This document shows, in pieces, positions 16,298-25,784 of a DNA stretch of 64,000 nucleotides. The notes below the pieces were generated by a model. It searched no databases and was not told where the DNA came from. It saw only the letters and a list, made by a program, of their open reading frames with translations. The first letter of the stretch is position 1. Each line of letters opens with the position of its first letter. Made by a program: the position numbers and the translations under genes. This DNA comes from CAZVPF01 sp964628195 (lineage in GTDB: Bacteria; Planctomycetota; Phycisphaerae; Sedimentisphaerales; Anaerohalosphaeraceae), in assembly GCA_964628195.1 (NCBI GenBank), contig CAZVPF010000001.1, positions 124,001 to 188,000 on the forward strand, written 5' to 3'.

Positions 16298-18925
16298 ATG
16301 AGAAGTTTAATTAAACTGACAGTTACATTTTTACTGGTGTTTGTTTTTCTGATGCCTGCTTTGTCGGCAGGTGCCGAGCCTAAGAACCCGACCGTGCTTT
16401 TGCGAGAGGGTATTTACGTCGAGCAGACCGAGGGCGACATTGAAAGGGCTATCGAAATATACACCGAGGTGCTCGACCAGGCAGCCGAAGTGCACAGGCT
16501 GGCGGCGAGGGCATGTTACCAGCTTGGTATGTGCTACCTGAAGCGCGGCGAGAACGAGGCGGCTGTCGAGTATTTCAAGAAAGTGCTCTCGCAGTACCCG
16601 GACCAGATGTCGGTGATGAAGATGGCGAAGATACAGCTTGAGCAGCTGGAATGCAGTGATGCTGAAAATAATAATATATTTGAAATGCTCGGCCAGGATA
16701 TCTGTTCTTACTTAGGCTCAAAATATGGGGAAATATGTGCCGAAGCCGGAATGAAACAATTGTATTCAAACAGTCATATCTATGTTGTTGACAGTGATTT
16801 TATCCTTCGCGGAGGGGGTATGGGTTATGTCTATAACCTTACAGAAAAACCTATAACTGAGCGCTATCGTCTTTCAGGGACTACTTATCCCAACCAAAAA
16901 CTATACAGTATATTGAATGAAGAAATGGATATTGAGATTGTACCGGATGAGAATCGGAAGAGTTTTTATCATATTTACTGGAATCCCGAAGAACCTCTTG
17001 GACCTGGTGAGTTTTTTAACTATGGCTGGGTAATAGAGGGCAACTTACAGCTTTCAGAAATGCCAGGTGAGGGCAAATATCTTCTTAATATGCAGAATAA
17101 TTTTGGCCAGCTTGCATATGAAACATTCTTTTTGGCCGTTCGGCAGGGTACAGTTTTATCCGATCTTAGTGAAGAGTACACCGGCAAAAAGACTTTCAAT
17201 GGCTGGGATATCTACTGGTGGAAAAAGGTAGTTCAGCAGGATGAAAATCACAAAGTCACACTTTCCTTGCGAAAACCGGTTTATACACAGCAATTGAAAG
17301 CTGAGATAAACAAAGACGGCTTGTTGAATTTCAAAACTAAACTCTCATTTAAAAATGACGGCGATGAAGCTATTGCTTCCACGAGTTTTATAAATTCTGA
17401 TTTTGTAAATGTCAGTGCAATGTATGATGATCAGAATAGACCCTTGGAATTTAGTGTAGACCATCAAGATGATATTTACAGGTATTTCATAACTTTCAAC
17501 GAACCTGTTTTGCCAGGACAAACTACCACTTATTGTCAAGAGGGTACAATGGTCGGATTGATAAAAAAAATTCCGGATTCTAAAGATGTTTTTTGGTATC
17601 ACATGGTTCACTCTCCCGGAACCGCAGAGACTACATTAAGAATAGAGAAATATTTGCTGCCGGAAGGCGCGAAGATTATTTCTACGTCACCGGGTATGAG
17701 AGCTACCGAAAAAGACGGCAGAACAGAACTCTCAGTTGAAAAGTTAATACCAATAGGTGGAAACATAGTCACACAATTTAAGTACAAATTGACCGACAGC
17801 GGCCAGGCAAAGCTGGACCTTATAGACGCGCCATGGCAAAACGGTGAACACATGCGGCTGCGGCTGGTCACGCCCTCGGGTATGGAGATAGGCGAGACGG
17901 TTTATAAGGTTACGACGTTCGAGCAAGACGGGCAAAAAGTTGACCGCGTGGAGTCGTGGCTTACGGTCAGCAGCGCGAATATGAACCAGTACACAGCGGT
18001 CGAGGCCGAACATGAAACTTTTGCTCCGCTGCGCGGAATGACGATAAACAACGCCGGCGATTTTATAAGTATCTATCAGCCGGACAACGTAACGCTCACG
18101 ACTGTAAGCGGCGGCAATGAAAAAACCAGCGTAATAGAAACACCTGGCCTTGTTTTCGACAACGAGCAGGCAATGTATTTGATTCGACGGCTGCCTTTTG
18201 AGGGCGACAGGTCGCTGTTTAATTTTGAAATATTCCCCCCGCAAAGCTCCGCGGTTTCCACATGCAGGATAAAGGTTCTCGATATTGAAGATGTTACGGT
18301 CCCGCTGGGCACATTTGAGTGTTATAAGCTCCGCCTTAACGTTGTGCACGACGGCATGAACGCACTGGAGCATAAATTGTGGATAACCACTGACCCAAGC
18401 AGAACGCTTGTTAAGTATGACGCGGGCCAGGCGGTGATGGAACTGACCGAGCTTGAAATTTTGGACCCCGCGATGCCGGTCGTTGTCGAAGATGAAAAGT
18501 TTTCGCTTAAGCTGCCCGCCGACTGGCAGTACCTTGCAGGCGACGCGAGGCTTTATGACGTTTGGATTGCGCTTATGCCGCCCCGGCTGGACGTTTGGGC
18601 GGTGCTTGCGGGCAAGGGGCTGGACGGGCCGAGCCCGGTCGAGTCTCCGCGAATGATAGCCGAGATGGACGCAGAGACGCTGAAGGGGTTTTTCAAAAAT
18701 TATACTATCGACGAGCAAAGCTGGGACGAAACCGAGGTCAGCGGCAGCCCGGCGGCATCTTACACAGCGAGCTATATCGAAGACGGCAAAGAGATGATCG
18801 AGTACCGGACCTATATAAAGGCCCGCGGCATGGTTTACTGGTTCGTGTTCCGCGAGCAGGCCAAAGACTTTGCCGGAATCAAACCGACACTTGACAGTAT
18901 AGTAGCAGGTTTCGAGGTTAAATGA
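16298..18925 (+). CDS. Secreted TPR-containing protein of unknown function
   Basis: The 875-residue product has a signal peptide (hydrophobic LTVTFLLVFVFLMPALSAGA), then two to three tetratricopeptide-like helices (residues about 35-115: AIEIYTEVLDQAAEVH, AARACYQLGMCYLKRGENE, AVEYFKKVLSQYP). The rest is predicted beta-rich and of no family known to me; near the C-terminus KFSLKLPADWQYLAG and the following region resemble small lipoprotein-like sandwich domains. AAGGAG precedes ATG 16298. Its stop overlaps the start of the histidine kinase gene (ATGA at 18922), so it is translationally coupled to a sensor. It may be part of the sensing apparatus in the periplasm. Codon use changes in the middle: residues about 125-480 are AT-richer than the flanks, which might indicate a replaced segment. 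Confidence 0.62.
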   Translation: MRSLIKLTVTFLLVFVFLMPALSAGAEPKNPTVLLREGIYVEQTEGDIERAIEIYTEVLDQAAEVHRLAARACYQLGMCYLKRGENEAAVEYFKKVLSQYPDQMSVMKMAKIQLEQLECSDAENNNIFEMLGQDICSYLGSKYGEICAEAGMKQLYSNSHIYVVDSDFILRGGGMGYVYNLTEKPITERYRLSGTTYPNQKLYSILNEEMDIEIVPDENRKSFYHIYWNPEEPLGPGEFFNYGWVIEGNLQLSEMPGEGKYLLNMQNNFGQLAYETFFLAVRQGTVLSDLSEEYTGKKTFNGWDIYWWKKVVQQDENHKVTLSLRKPVYTQQLKAEINKDGLLNFKTKLSFKNDGDEAIASTSFINSDFVNVSAMYDDQNRPLEFSVDHQDDIYRYFITFNEPVLPGQTTTYCQEGTMVGLIKKIPDSKDVFWYHMVHSPGTAETTLRIEKYLLPEGAKIISTSPGMRATEKDGRTELSVEKLIPIGGNIVTQFKYKLTDSGQAKLDLIDAPWQNGEHMRLRLVTPSGMEIGETVYKVTTFEQDGQKVDRVESWLTVSSANMNQYTAVEAEHETFAPLRGMTINNAGDFISIYQPDNVTLTTVSGGNEKTSVIETPGLVFDNEQAMYLIRRLPFEGDRSLFNFEIFPPQSSAVSTCRIKVLDIEDVTVPLGTFECYKLRLNVVHDGMNALEHKLWITTDPSRTLVKYDAGQAVMELTELEILDPAMPVVVEDEKFSLKLPADWQYLAGDARLYDVWIALMPPRLDVWAVLAGKGLDGPSPVESPRMIAEMDAETLKGFFKNYTIDEQSWDETEVSGSPAASYTASYIEDGKEMIEYRTYIKARGMVYWFVFREQAKDFAGIKPTLDSIVAGFEVK

Positions 18926-21042
18926 CATACGGTGTGAAAAATTCAGCGATGTCACAGCTGCGGTGGGTGATATTACTGCTTGCGATAGTGGTAATATTGC
19001 CCGCTGTATGCCTGGTCTGGTTCATGTCCCAGGCGGTGCGCAACGAACGGCTGGCGGTAAGGCAGAAACTTGTGGACCTTTACACAAAAAAGTTCGAGCG
19101 GACCGGCGAGAGGATCGATGAGTACATACAGGCGCAGCTTGAGCTGATTGAAAAAAGTATAAAGCTTCCCGCTGCGGGTGAACTGTATTCAAAAGTCGGG
19201 CCGGTTTATAACGCTGTTATTGATGCCGGCTTTGAAGGTGTCGTTATTTTTGATGAGAATGGGGATATCGCATACCCGGTTACAAGCGACTTTTCGCAGG
19301 ACGTAAAACCGTCTGACAATTCGCTTGCATGGCGGGCAGAGTTTGTCGAGCGGGACTTTGACAAGGCGATAAAACTTTATAAACAGCAGGGCTTTGACAT
19401 AGAGGGCGATTACCCGGGCGGTGAATTTAAGAACACACCGCAGTATATTTATAATTTAATATCTCAGGCCAGGTGTCTGCGGAAACTTGCAGGCTCCGGC
19501 GACCCGAACGTGAACCGCGCCGATACGCTTGACAGTGGAGTGCGGATTCTTGACGAGGTAAAGAACAGGGAAGGCGGGTTTTATATAGGCCAAATGCCTG
19601 CTGTGCTCGAGGCCGGACATTTTCTTGTCGAGCTCTGCAGACAGGCCGCCCAGGCGAACCCGGCGCAGAGACAAAAGTACCTTGATATAGCCGAAAACGC
19701 TTTGACCAAAGATGTTGCAAGCCTTTTCATGCCGTCGAACGCCGATCGCAGAATTCCCGATGACTTTTGCGTGTTCATGATGGACAGGAAGATAACTATG
19801 CTCGAAAGATTCGCCGATCCCGTATACGGTTATGATCCGTTCAGGGCAGCCGATTCTTTTATAGAGCAGTTGCGTGAAGCTATGCGGTTTGATAACGCTT
19901 CTTTGGAGATGGCGGCTGACCTGGATGGCGCCCTGCCTGCCGGTTTCACGCCCGGCACGGTGATAGCGGTTGAAAACAAGGAAAGTGAGTATGTCCTGTG
20001 CAGCCGGACTTTGGGATTGAATATGCTGCTTGGGGGCGACAGTGTTGTAGAGCGCGTAAAAGAGATGCTGGACGAGGTTTGCGAGCAGGGGATAATTACA
20101 TGCAGCCTCACCGGCCCGGGCGGGAAGCGATTGACACCGGCAGCACCGGGCAGGGCCGAGCCGTTTTTGCGGACAAGTCCGGGTTCTGCGATGGCGGGTT
20201 TTACGGCGAGTGTGTATTTCAGCGACCAGTTCGCGTGGGAGGGAGCGGCCAAAAGGCAGGTCAGCATTTATATATGGGCGACCGGTGCCGTCATTGTGCT
20301 GCTGTTTGTTACAGGTGCCGTCGCGGTCAGGACAATCGGCAAACAGATAAGGCTAAACAGGCTGAAGAACGATTTTATCGCGACAGTGACACACGAGCTC
20401 AAGACACCGCTTGCTTCGACTCGGCTGCTGGTCGATACGATACTTGAGAATCGTTACGACAGCCCCGGGCAGGTCCGGGAGTATATGCAGCTGATCGCCG
20501 GCCAGAACGAAAGGCTTAGCAGGCTGATAGATCACTTTCTTACTTTTTCGAGAATGGAGCGGAACAAACAGGCCTTTGATATCCAAAAAACCGAACCTGC
20601 CGATATAATCAACGCCGCCTCTGAGGCGGTGCGGATGAAATTCAATGATCAAAACTGTGAATTTATTGTAACTGTTGACGATGATCTGCCGTCTGTAAAC
20701 GCAGACAGCGACGCCATGGTCACGGTGCTCGTGAACCTGCTGGATAATTCGTATAAATATTCCGGCGATCACAAACGGATCGAGCTGCGTGTTTACGGCG
20801 ATGGTCAGAGTGTTTGTTTTGCGGTAAAGGATAACGGGATCGGCATGACAAAGCGCCAGCAGAAGAAAGTATTCGAGAGGTTTTACCAGGCCGACACTTC
20901 ACTTGCCCGCCAGGCCGAGGGCGCAGGGCTCGGTTTGTCGATAGTGAAGTTCATTGTCGATGCCCATCACGGGACGATAGAGTTGGAATCGGCGCCGGAA
21001 AAAGGAAGCGAGTTTACAGTGAAACTGGCCCGATTAAACTAA
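18922..21042 (+). CDS. Sensor histidine kinase
   Basis: A 706-residue membrane sensor kinase. One membrane helix at residues about 13-36 (WVILLLAIVVILPAVCLVWFM) and another at about 450-475 (IYIWATGAVIVLLFVTGAVA) enclose a large ~410-residue extracytoplasmic domain. The cytoplasmic part has the H-box FIATVTHELKTPLAS with phosphoacceptor His491, the N-box NLLDNSYKYS, the G1 box VKDNGIGM, the F-box region VFERFYQAD and the G2 box GAGLGLSIVKFIV. There is no HAMP domain apparent. It overlaps the preceding TPR gene by ATGA. Its probable partner is the OmpR-type regulator at 22859, two genes downstream. The outer domain includes helical segments (NLISQARCLRKLAGSGDPN) that look TPR-like; its ligand is unknown. 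Confidence 0.92.
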   Translation: MTYGVKNSAMSQLRWVILLLAIVVILPAVCLVWFMSQAVRNERLAVRQKLVDLYTKKFERTGERIDEYIQAQLELIEKSIKLPAAGELYSKVGPVYNAVIDAGFEGVVIFDENGDIAYPVTSDFSQDVKPSDNSLAWRAEFVERDFDKAIKLYKQQGFDIEGDYPGGEFKNTPQYIYNLISQARCLRKLAGSGDPNVNRADTLDSGVRILDEVKNREGGFYIGQMPAVLEAGHFLVELCRQAAQANPAQRQKYLDIAENALTKDVASLFMPSNADRRIPDDFCVFMMDRKITMLERFADPVYGYDPFRAADSFIEQLREAMRFDNASLEMAADLDGALPAGFTPGTVIAVENKESEYVLCSRTLGLNMLLGGDSVVERVKEMLDEVCEQGIITCSLTGPGGKRLTPAAPGRAEPFLRTSPGSAMAGFTASVYFSDQFAWEGAAKRQVSIYIWATGAVIVLLFVTGAVAVRTIGKQIRLNRLKNDFIATVTHELKTPLASTRLLVDTILENRYDSPGQVREYMQLIAGQNERLSRLIDHFLTFSRMERNKQAFDIQKTEPADIINAASEAVRMKFNDQNCEFIVTVDDDLPSVNADSDAMVTVLVNLLDNSYKYSGDHKRIELRVYGDGQSVCFAVKDNGIGMTKRQQKKVFERFYQADTSLARQAEGAGLGLSIVKFIVDAHHGTIELESAPEKGSEFTVKLARLN

Positions 21043-21052
21043 GGATAGAAAC

Positions 21053-21874
21053 ATGAGAAAGATACATTGGATATTGATACTTATCATTGCTGCTTTCGGA
21101 ATTTCAGCAGCGGCTTTTTATCCGTATATGCCCGAACGTATGGCGACGCACTGGGGATTTGAGCAGCAGCCGGACGGCTATATGCAAAAGCAAACCGCAA
21201 TGTTTTTTGGCACAGCATTGAATATTGGAATTGTCGCTGCATTGCTTGCCGGTAATATTTATATGACGGTTGTCACTAAGAAAAACTATCACAGTAAAAA
21301 GCCCATACGGTTTTTTGACTGCATTGCCGGGCTTATGTCTTTATTTCTGCTGGTTCTCTATACAGCGGTGCTGTCATGGAACGCGGGCATGGAATTTAAT
21401 ATGACAAAATTCGTCATTACAAGCGTGATTGTATTAACGGTGCTGCAAGTGGCTTTTATCATTTACCTCGTTAAAACGCCGGAGACTGGTAACACAGATT
21501 TAAATGCTGAATATCTCCCAACCTCAAAAACTTATAAAGATAACCTGGTTGAAATATCAGATGGAAATATAGTTTTCAAGAATTACTATTTCCCAGCCGG
21601 GGACAAACGAGTTGAACTTACGCGGGTTGAATATATTAAAGAAAAACCATGCACGTTAAGGACAGGTAAATGGCGGCTGCATGGGACGGGAGATTTGCTG
21701 TTTCGGGTCTGGTTCCCCGCAGACTACGAAAGACCAAGCAGGGACAGGGTGTTTTTTATGAAAGTAAAAGACAAGTGGACACGGATAGGGTTTACTGTGC
21801 AAAATTCCGTGTTCGTTTCAGACATATTCAGAGATATGGGGCTTTTGAAAATCGAAAAGGAGAACGTGAAATGA
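21053..21874 (+). CDS. DUF1648-domain membrane protein
   Basis: The 273-residue product begins with the DUF1648 pattern (PYMPERMATHWGFEQQPDGYMQK), seen at the start of SdpI-like and related membrane proteins. Four hydrophobic helices occur at about 4-22, 55-73, 88-108 and 118-142, followed by a ~120-residue cytoplasmic tail resembling a PH-like fold. AAGGAT lies just before ATG 21053. In SdpI-type systems, DUF1648 proteins help sense or give immunity to membrane toxins and are regulated by neighbours; here it sits between kinase and regulator genes. Its stop overlaps the next start (ATGA at 21871). Confidence 0.75.
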   Translation: MRKIHWILILIIAAFGISAAAFYPYMPERMATHWGFEQQPDGYMQKQTAMFFGTALNIGIVAALLAGNIYMTVVTKKNYHSKKPIRFFDCIAGLMSLFLLVLYTAVLSWNAGMEFNMTKFVITSVIVLTVLQVAFIIYLVKTPETGNTDLNAEYLPTSKTYKDNLVEISDGNIVFKNYYFPAGDKRVELTRVEYIKEKPCTLRTGKWRLHGTGDLLFRVWFPADYERPSRDRVFFMKVKDKWTRIGFTVQNSVFVSDIFRDMGLLKIEKENVK

Positions 21875-22833
21875 TACGGATGACATTTTTGACGAAGGTT
21901 CTGTTTTTGATGTTTGTGCTTATGGGAGGCGGTTCATGTGTTTGCAACTGCTCTCATAACGGAGGTAACCTGCGCGCCCAGCTTCAAAAGGATGTCACAC
22001 TTGAACAGGAGATGGCGGCGGGCGGTAGTTTTTCGATAGATACCAGGCATGGAGATATTACCGTAAGAGGCGGACAAACCAAAAAGTGCGTGGTTCGGGC
22101 CAGGGTGAAAATCCGGGCAGTTGACAACGAAAAGGCCCAGCAGGTAGCGGAGGACCTGGAGCTGGCTTTTGAAAACAGCGGCAGCGCAACGGCGGTTGTT
22201 TCAAGCTTGCTCGGCAGTTACAGCGATCACAGTGTTTACATTGATTACGATGTTACTGTGCCCGAGCAGACGGAACTGCTTTTAAATACCACGCACGGCA
22301 AGATAGAATGCGTGAATATAAAGGGTTGTGTTTCAGCGAATACAACGCATGATCCTATACTGTGCTCAAATATAATCGGTGATCTTAAACTTACCACTAC
22401 GCACGACCCGGTCCGGTTGAAAAATATTATCGGCAAAATTGAAGCGGCGACATCTCATGACCCTATCGAGGTAAACTCCTGTGCAGGGCCTATGAACCTC
22501 AGGACCACCCATGACAGGGTTACATGCAGGGATATTTTGTGTAAGCAGCTCAATGTGAGAACTTCGCATGACAATGTTGAAGTGGCATACAGCAAGGAAA
22601 CCTCAGGCGCAGTGGAGGCCAACATTGTCACCACACACGGAAACATCACTTTCGACCTGCCGGACGGATACGCCGGCGAAGTGGGGATGTCGACAACGCA
22701 CGGCAGGGTGCATACGGACGTGCCGATAATGGTCAAAGGCGCTGTTTCAGAGGGTCGGATGAGCGGTTCGGTAGGACAGGGCCAGGGTAAGGTGAGCCTT
22801 GCCACGACACATGGAAATGTTTATTTAAGATAA
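21871..22833 (+). CDS. DUF4097-type lipoprotein with a TTH(D/G) repeat ladder
   Basis: The 320-residue product starts at ATG 21871, eight bases after AAGGAG and overlapping the previous stop. A signal sequence ends in a lipobox-like GGSCVCNC, so it is probably lipid-anchored. The body matches the DUF4097 'putative adhesin' family: SIDTRHGDITVRGG and then a right-handed beta-helix-like series. Ten copies of a [T/S]-x-[H]-[D/G] motif (TTHG, TTHD, TSHD) recur about every 16-25 residues from residue ~55 to the C-terminus, so each turn probably begins with a stacked histidine. Such a ladder could bind metal or form an adhesive face; this is inference. It lies between sensor kinase, DUF1648 and response regulator genes. 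Confidence 0.78.
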   Translation: MIRMTFLTKVLFLMFVLMGGGSCVCNCSHNGGNLRAQLQKDVTLEQEMAAGGSFSIDTRHGDITVRGGQTKKCVVRARVKIRAVDNEKAQQVAEDLELAFENSGSATAVVSSLLGSYSDHSVYIDYDVTVPEQTELLLNTTHGKIECVNIKGCVSANTTHDPILCSNIIGDLKLTTTHDPVRLKNIIGKIEAATSHDPIEVNSCAGPMNLRTTHDRVTCRDILCKQLNVRTSHDNVEVAYSKETSGAVEANIVTTHGNITFDLPDGYAGEVGMSTTHGRVHTDVPIMVKGAVSEGRMSGSVGQGQGKVSLATTHGNVYLR

Positions 22834-22858
22834 CTGAATAACCTTCTAAGGGCAGGCG

Positions 22859-23542
22859 ATGGAAAAGGTTTTGATAATCGAAGACGACGCGACGATGCTG
22901 CGGGGCCTCAGCGACAATTTCAAATATGAAGGGTACCTTGTCGAGACCGCAGCCGACGGGGAACAGGGTCTGAGCAAGGCTCTGGACGTAAAGCCGGACC
23001 TGGTGATACTCGATATCATGCTGCCCAAGATAAACGGTTACGAGATATGCAGGCTTATCCGCAAGGAAAAGCTGGATATGCCGATAATTATGCTCACCGC
23101 CAAGGGCGAGGAGTCGGACATTGTCCTGGGCCTTAACCTCGGCGCCGACGATTATGTCACCAAGCCTTTCAGCATAAAGGAACTGCTCGCGCGGGCACAG
23201 GCCTTTTTGAGAAGACGCAGCCGGAAGCAGCAAAACGAATACACCTTCGGCGATATTCATATCGACACCTCGGCCAGAACGGTTACGAAAAAGTCAAAGC
23301 CCCTCAAGCTTTCGCCAAAGGAATATAAGCTGCTTGCGTTTTTGCTTGAAAAGCGGGGCAAGGCCCTCACCCGCGACGAGATACTCAACGGGGTCTGGGG
23401 ATACAACAGCTTTGTAACCGACCGCAGCGTAGACAGGTTCGTAACCACACTTCGCAACAAGATAGAACGGGATCGCAATAATCCAGTTTATATCAAGACC
23501 ATCCGAGAGGTTGGTTACAAGTTTGACGCCGACATTGAATAA
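22859..23542 (+). CDS. OmpR/PhoB-family response regulator
   Basis: A 227-residue two-domain regulator. The receiver domain (about 3-115) has the acidic pair EDD, phosphoacceptor Asp52 in LVILDIMLPK, and conserved T (MLTAKGEE) and K (YVTKPFS). The DNA-binding winged helix (about 130-225) shows LKLSPKEYKLLAFLLEKRGK, then GYNSFVTDRSVDRFVTTLRNKIE and the C-terminal hairpin IKTIREVGYKFD. It is the last gene of the run that starts at 16298 and is the likely partner of the sensor kinase at 18922. The 11-bp direct repeats upstream of 16298 are candidate binding sites. Confidence 0.95.
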   Translation: MEKVLIIEDDATMLRGLSDNFKYEGYLVETAADGEQGLSKALDVKPDLVILDIMLPKINGYEICRLIRKEKLDMPIIMLTAKGEESDIVLGLNLGADDYVTKPFSIKELLARAQAFLRRRSRKQQNEYTFGDIHIDTSARTVTKKSKPLKLSPKEYKLLAFLLEKRGKALTRDEILNGVWGYNSFVTDRSVDRFVTTLRNKIERDRNNPVYIKTIREVGYKFDADIE

Positions 23543-23615
23543 CACTCCTTGTTATGTGACATACCTGTTGTATTTGTTATAAATATTTTTTGCTTTTATA
23601 TAGCAGCTGTGCGCA

Positions 23616-23621
23616 TATAAT
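23616..23621 (+). promoter_or_regulatory. -10 element of the GH31 operon
   Basis: TATAAT at 23616-23621 lies 43 bp before ATG 23664, followed by AAGGAG as ribosome site. No consensus -35 lies 16-18 bp upstream, so activation by a regulator is plausible. Confidence 0.4.
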
Positions 23622-23663
23622 GGGCCTTAAAGGAAAATTGTCTGTCTAAATAAGGAGTTCAAA

Positions 23664-25784
23664 ATGCGCAAGGGTTTATTATTGGTTAGCTTGACGATGG
23701 TATTTGCGGCGGTTTGCTGTTTTGGTATGGCCCGGCCCGCCGACAGCGAAGAGGTGGTTTTGAATTTGAAAAGGCCCGTCGTCGAGTATAAGGATGTTGG
23801 TTTTACTTTTAATAATGATAACCTTTGCTCACCGCTTGAAATGCGCGGCGGCCCGCAGGGGACGATTTATTTTGAGACCGCGGACCGCAAGCGGGTTTAT
23901 ATCAAGGGCGACCCGCTTGAAAAGACCCGCATCGACGGCAAGTTCACGGGTAAATGGCAGGCAGGCGACAGGGTTGTTGAAATAATAATCGAGTACCTGG
24001 CGCCCAAGTATTACATCACCTTCAAGGCAACGCCGGACGAGGATATTTACAGGTGGGGATTTTCGCTGCGCGCCGAGCCGGACGAGTATTTTACCGGCTT
24101 GTTCGAGAGAACCGTTGACGGCGACCAGAAAAAGTCCTGGGAAAAGGGCGTTACAGAGGCAATGAATTTACGCGGCCAATCGGTTGATATGATAATAAAG
24201 CCCACGCTCGGGCTTTACAGCCCGTTTTATATATCTTCGCGCGGATACAGTTTGTTCGTCGAGGGCACCTGGCCGGGTTATTACGATTTCTGCAACAGTA
24301 ATGAAGAGCTTGTGCAGATATGGTTTGACGGGCATCGACTTGATATGCTCCTAAACACCGCCAAAGAGCCCGCAAAGCTCGTTAAGGACCACAGCCTGTA
24401 CGTCGGGCCTACGATAGTTCCGCCGAAATGGGCGTTTCGGCACTGGCGCTGGCGGGACGACCACACCAACCGGGAAACTTATTACGACGGCTCGAAAGTA
24501 AACGCGCCATACAACAGCGAAGTTGTGGAAGACGTACTGATGATGGAGGCGATGGACATACCCTGCGGTGTTTACTGGGTGGACAGGCCCTGGGCCGTGG
24601 GGGATTACGGTTACGACGATTTCGAGTGGGACCGCCAGAGGCTGCCCAGGCCGAAAGAAATGATAGAGTGGCTCGACAACAAGGGCATGAAGTTCGTCTT
24701 GTGGATTGCTCCGTGGGTTAACGGGGATATGGCAAAAGAAGCTTATAGCAAGGGTTATAACATTCGAGGCCAGAGGGTTCATCGCAAGGACAGGCCGTTG
24801 ATAGACTTTACAAACCCCGAGGCGAAGAAATGGTGGCAGTATGAGGGTGTCAAGAAGGTGCTTGACGACGGTGTCGCAGGTTTCAAACTCGACAGGTCCG
24901 AGGAGACCATGCCCGACGGCCGTGATCGTCATGTAAAAGACGGCAGAACAAACCGCGAGGCAAGGAACGCCTACCCGGTTGAATATGTCAAGGCGACATG
25001 GGAGATAGCCCGAGAGGTTCGCGGCGATGATTTCGTGCTGCTGCCCAGGGCCGGATATACCCACAGCAGCAGGTTCGGTGTTTTCTGGGGCGGTGATATC
25101 GCCACCCCCCAGGAGGGTTTGCGCTGTGCGATAATCGCGCAGATGCGCTGCGCGGTGATCGGGTACCCGATATGGGGCAGTGATACAGGCGGTTACTGGC
25201 AGGGGCCGATGGACAGGGAAGTGCTGGCAAGGTGGATGGGATTTAGCTGCTTTAGCCCGATTATGGAGGTAGGCCCGACTGAGAACCTCGGACTCTGGAA
25301 CCTGAAGACCGATCCGAGCTATGATGCTCAGAACATAGCTATATGGCGACTTTACGCGAAGATACACGACAAGCTTCTCGATTATACCTATAAATATGCG
25401 CTTGAGGCAAGGCGAACGGGAATGCCCGTCGCAAGGCCTCTGTTCCTGCACTGGCCCGAACAAAAACAGGCCTGGCAAGACTGGCAGACATTTATGTACG
25501 GTCAAGACATTCTTGTCTCGGCGATATGGCAAAAGGGCAAAAACGAGCACAGCCTTTACCTGCCCGGCGGTGTCAACTGGGTCGACGCGTGGGACACGAG
25601 CAAGGTTTACACAGGCGGCGAGACAGTAAAGGTTTCTACCCCGATATATAAAATCCCGATTTTTATCAGGCAGGGCAGCGAGGTGGACCTGGGCAACCTC
25701 AAGTCGCTCTACAGGGATTCGCTTGAGCTTGCTAAAAGCAAACCGAGCATGGCTGAGCTTGAAAAAAAGGAGTTCGGTAATTAA
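23664..25784 (+). CDS. Glycoside hydrolase family 31 (alpha-glucosidase/alpha-xylosidase type)
   Basis: A 706-residue secreted GH31 enzyme. A signal peptide (LLLVSLTMVFAAVCCFGMA) is followed by the N-terminal sandwich (residues ~30-240) and the catalytic barrel: IPCGVYWVDRPWAVGDYGYD, then KGMKFVLWIAPWV. GFKLDRSEE carries the probable nucleophile Asp410; IWGSDTGGYW carries the probable acid/base Asp507. The C-terminal sandwich ends the protein. GH31 enzymes release alpha-linked glucose, xylose or galactose with retention; the exact specificity is not deducible here. AAGGAG precedes the ATG. The stop overlaps the next start as TAATG. Confidence 0.9.
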   Translation: MRKGLLLVSLTMVFAAVCCFGMARPADSEEVVLNLKRPVVEYKDVGFTFNNDNLCSPLEMRGGPQGTIYFETADRKRVYIKGDPLEKTRIDGKFTGKWQAGDRVVEIIIEYLAPKYYITFKATPDEDIYRWGFSLRAEPDEYFTGLFERTVDGDQKKSWEKGVTEAMNLRGQSVDMIIKPTLGLYSPFYISSRGYSLFVEGTWPGYYDFCNSNEELVQIWFDGHRLDMLLNTAKEPAKLVKDHSLYVGPTIVPPKWAFRHWRWRDDHTNRETYYDGSKVNAPYNSEVVEDVLMMEAMDIPCGVYWVDRPWAVGDYGYDDFEWDRQRLPRPKEMIEWLDNKGMKFVLWIAPWVNGDMAKEAYSKGYNIRGQRVHRKDRPLIDFTNPEAKKWWQYEGVKKVLDDGVAGFKLDRSEETMPDGRDRHVKDGRTNREARNAYPVEYVKATWEIAREVRGDDFVLLPRAGYTHSSRFGVFWGGDIATPQEGLRCAIIAQMRCAVIGYPIWGSDTGGYWQGPMDREVLARWMGFSCFSPIMEVGPTENLGLWNLKTDPSYDAQNIAIWRLYAKIHDKLLDYTYKYALEARRTGMPVARPLFLHWPEQKQAWQDWQTFMYGQDILVSAIWQKGKNEHSLYLPGGVNWVDAWDTSKVYTGGETVKVSTPIYKIPIFIRQGSEVDLGNLKSLYRDSLELAKSKPSMAELEKKEFGN

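Noticed and set aside
17744..18955. 403-codon minus-strand open frame
   Set aside because: Antisense of the TPR gene, no domain features; a shadow.
24351..25550. 399-codon minus-strand open frame
   Set aside because: It lies wholly within the well-supported GH31 gene, and has proline- and histidine-rich low-quality sequence typical of an antisense shadow.
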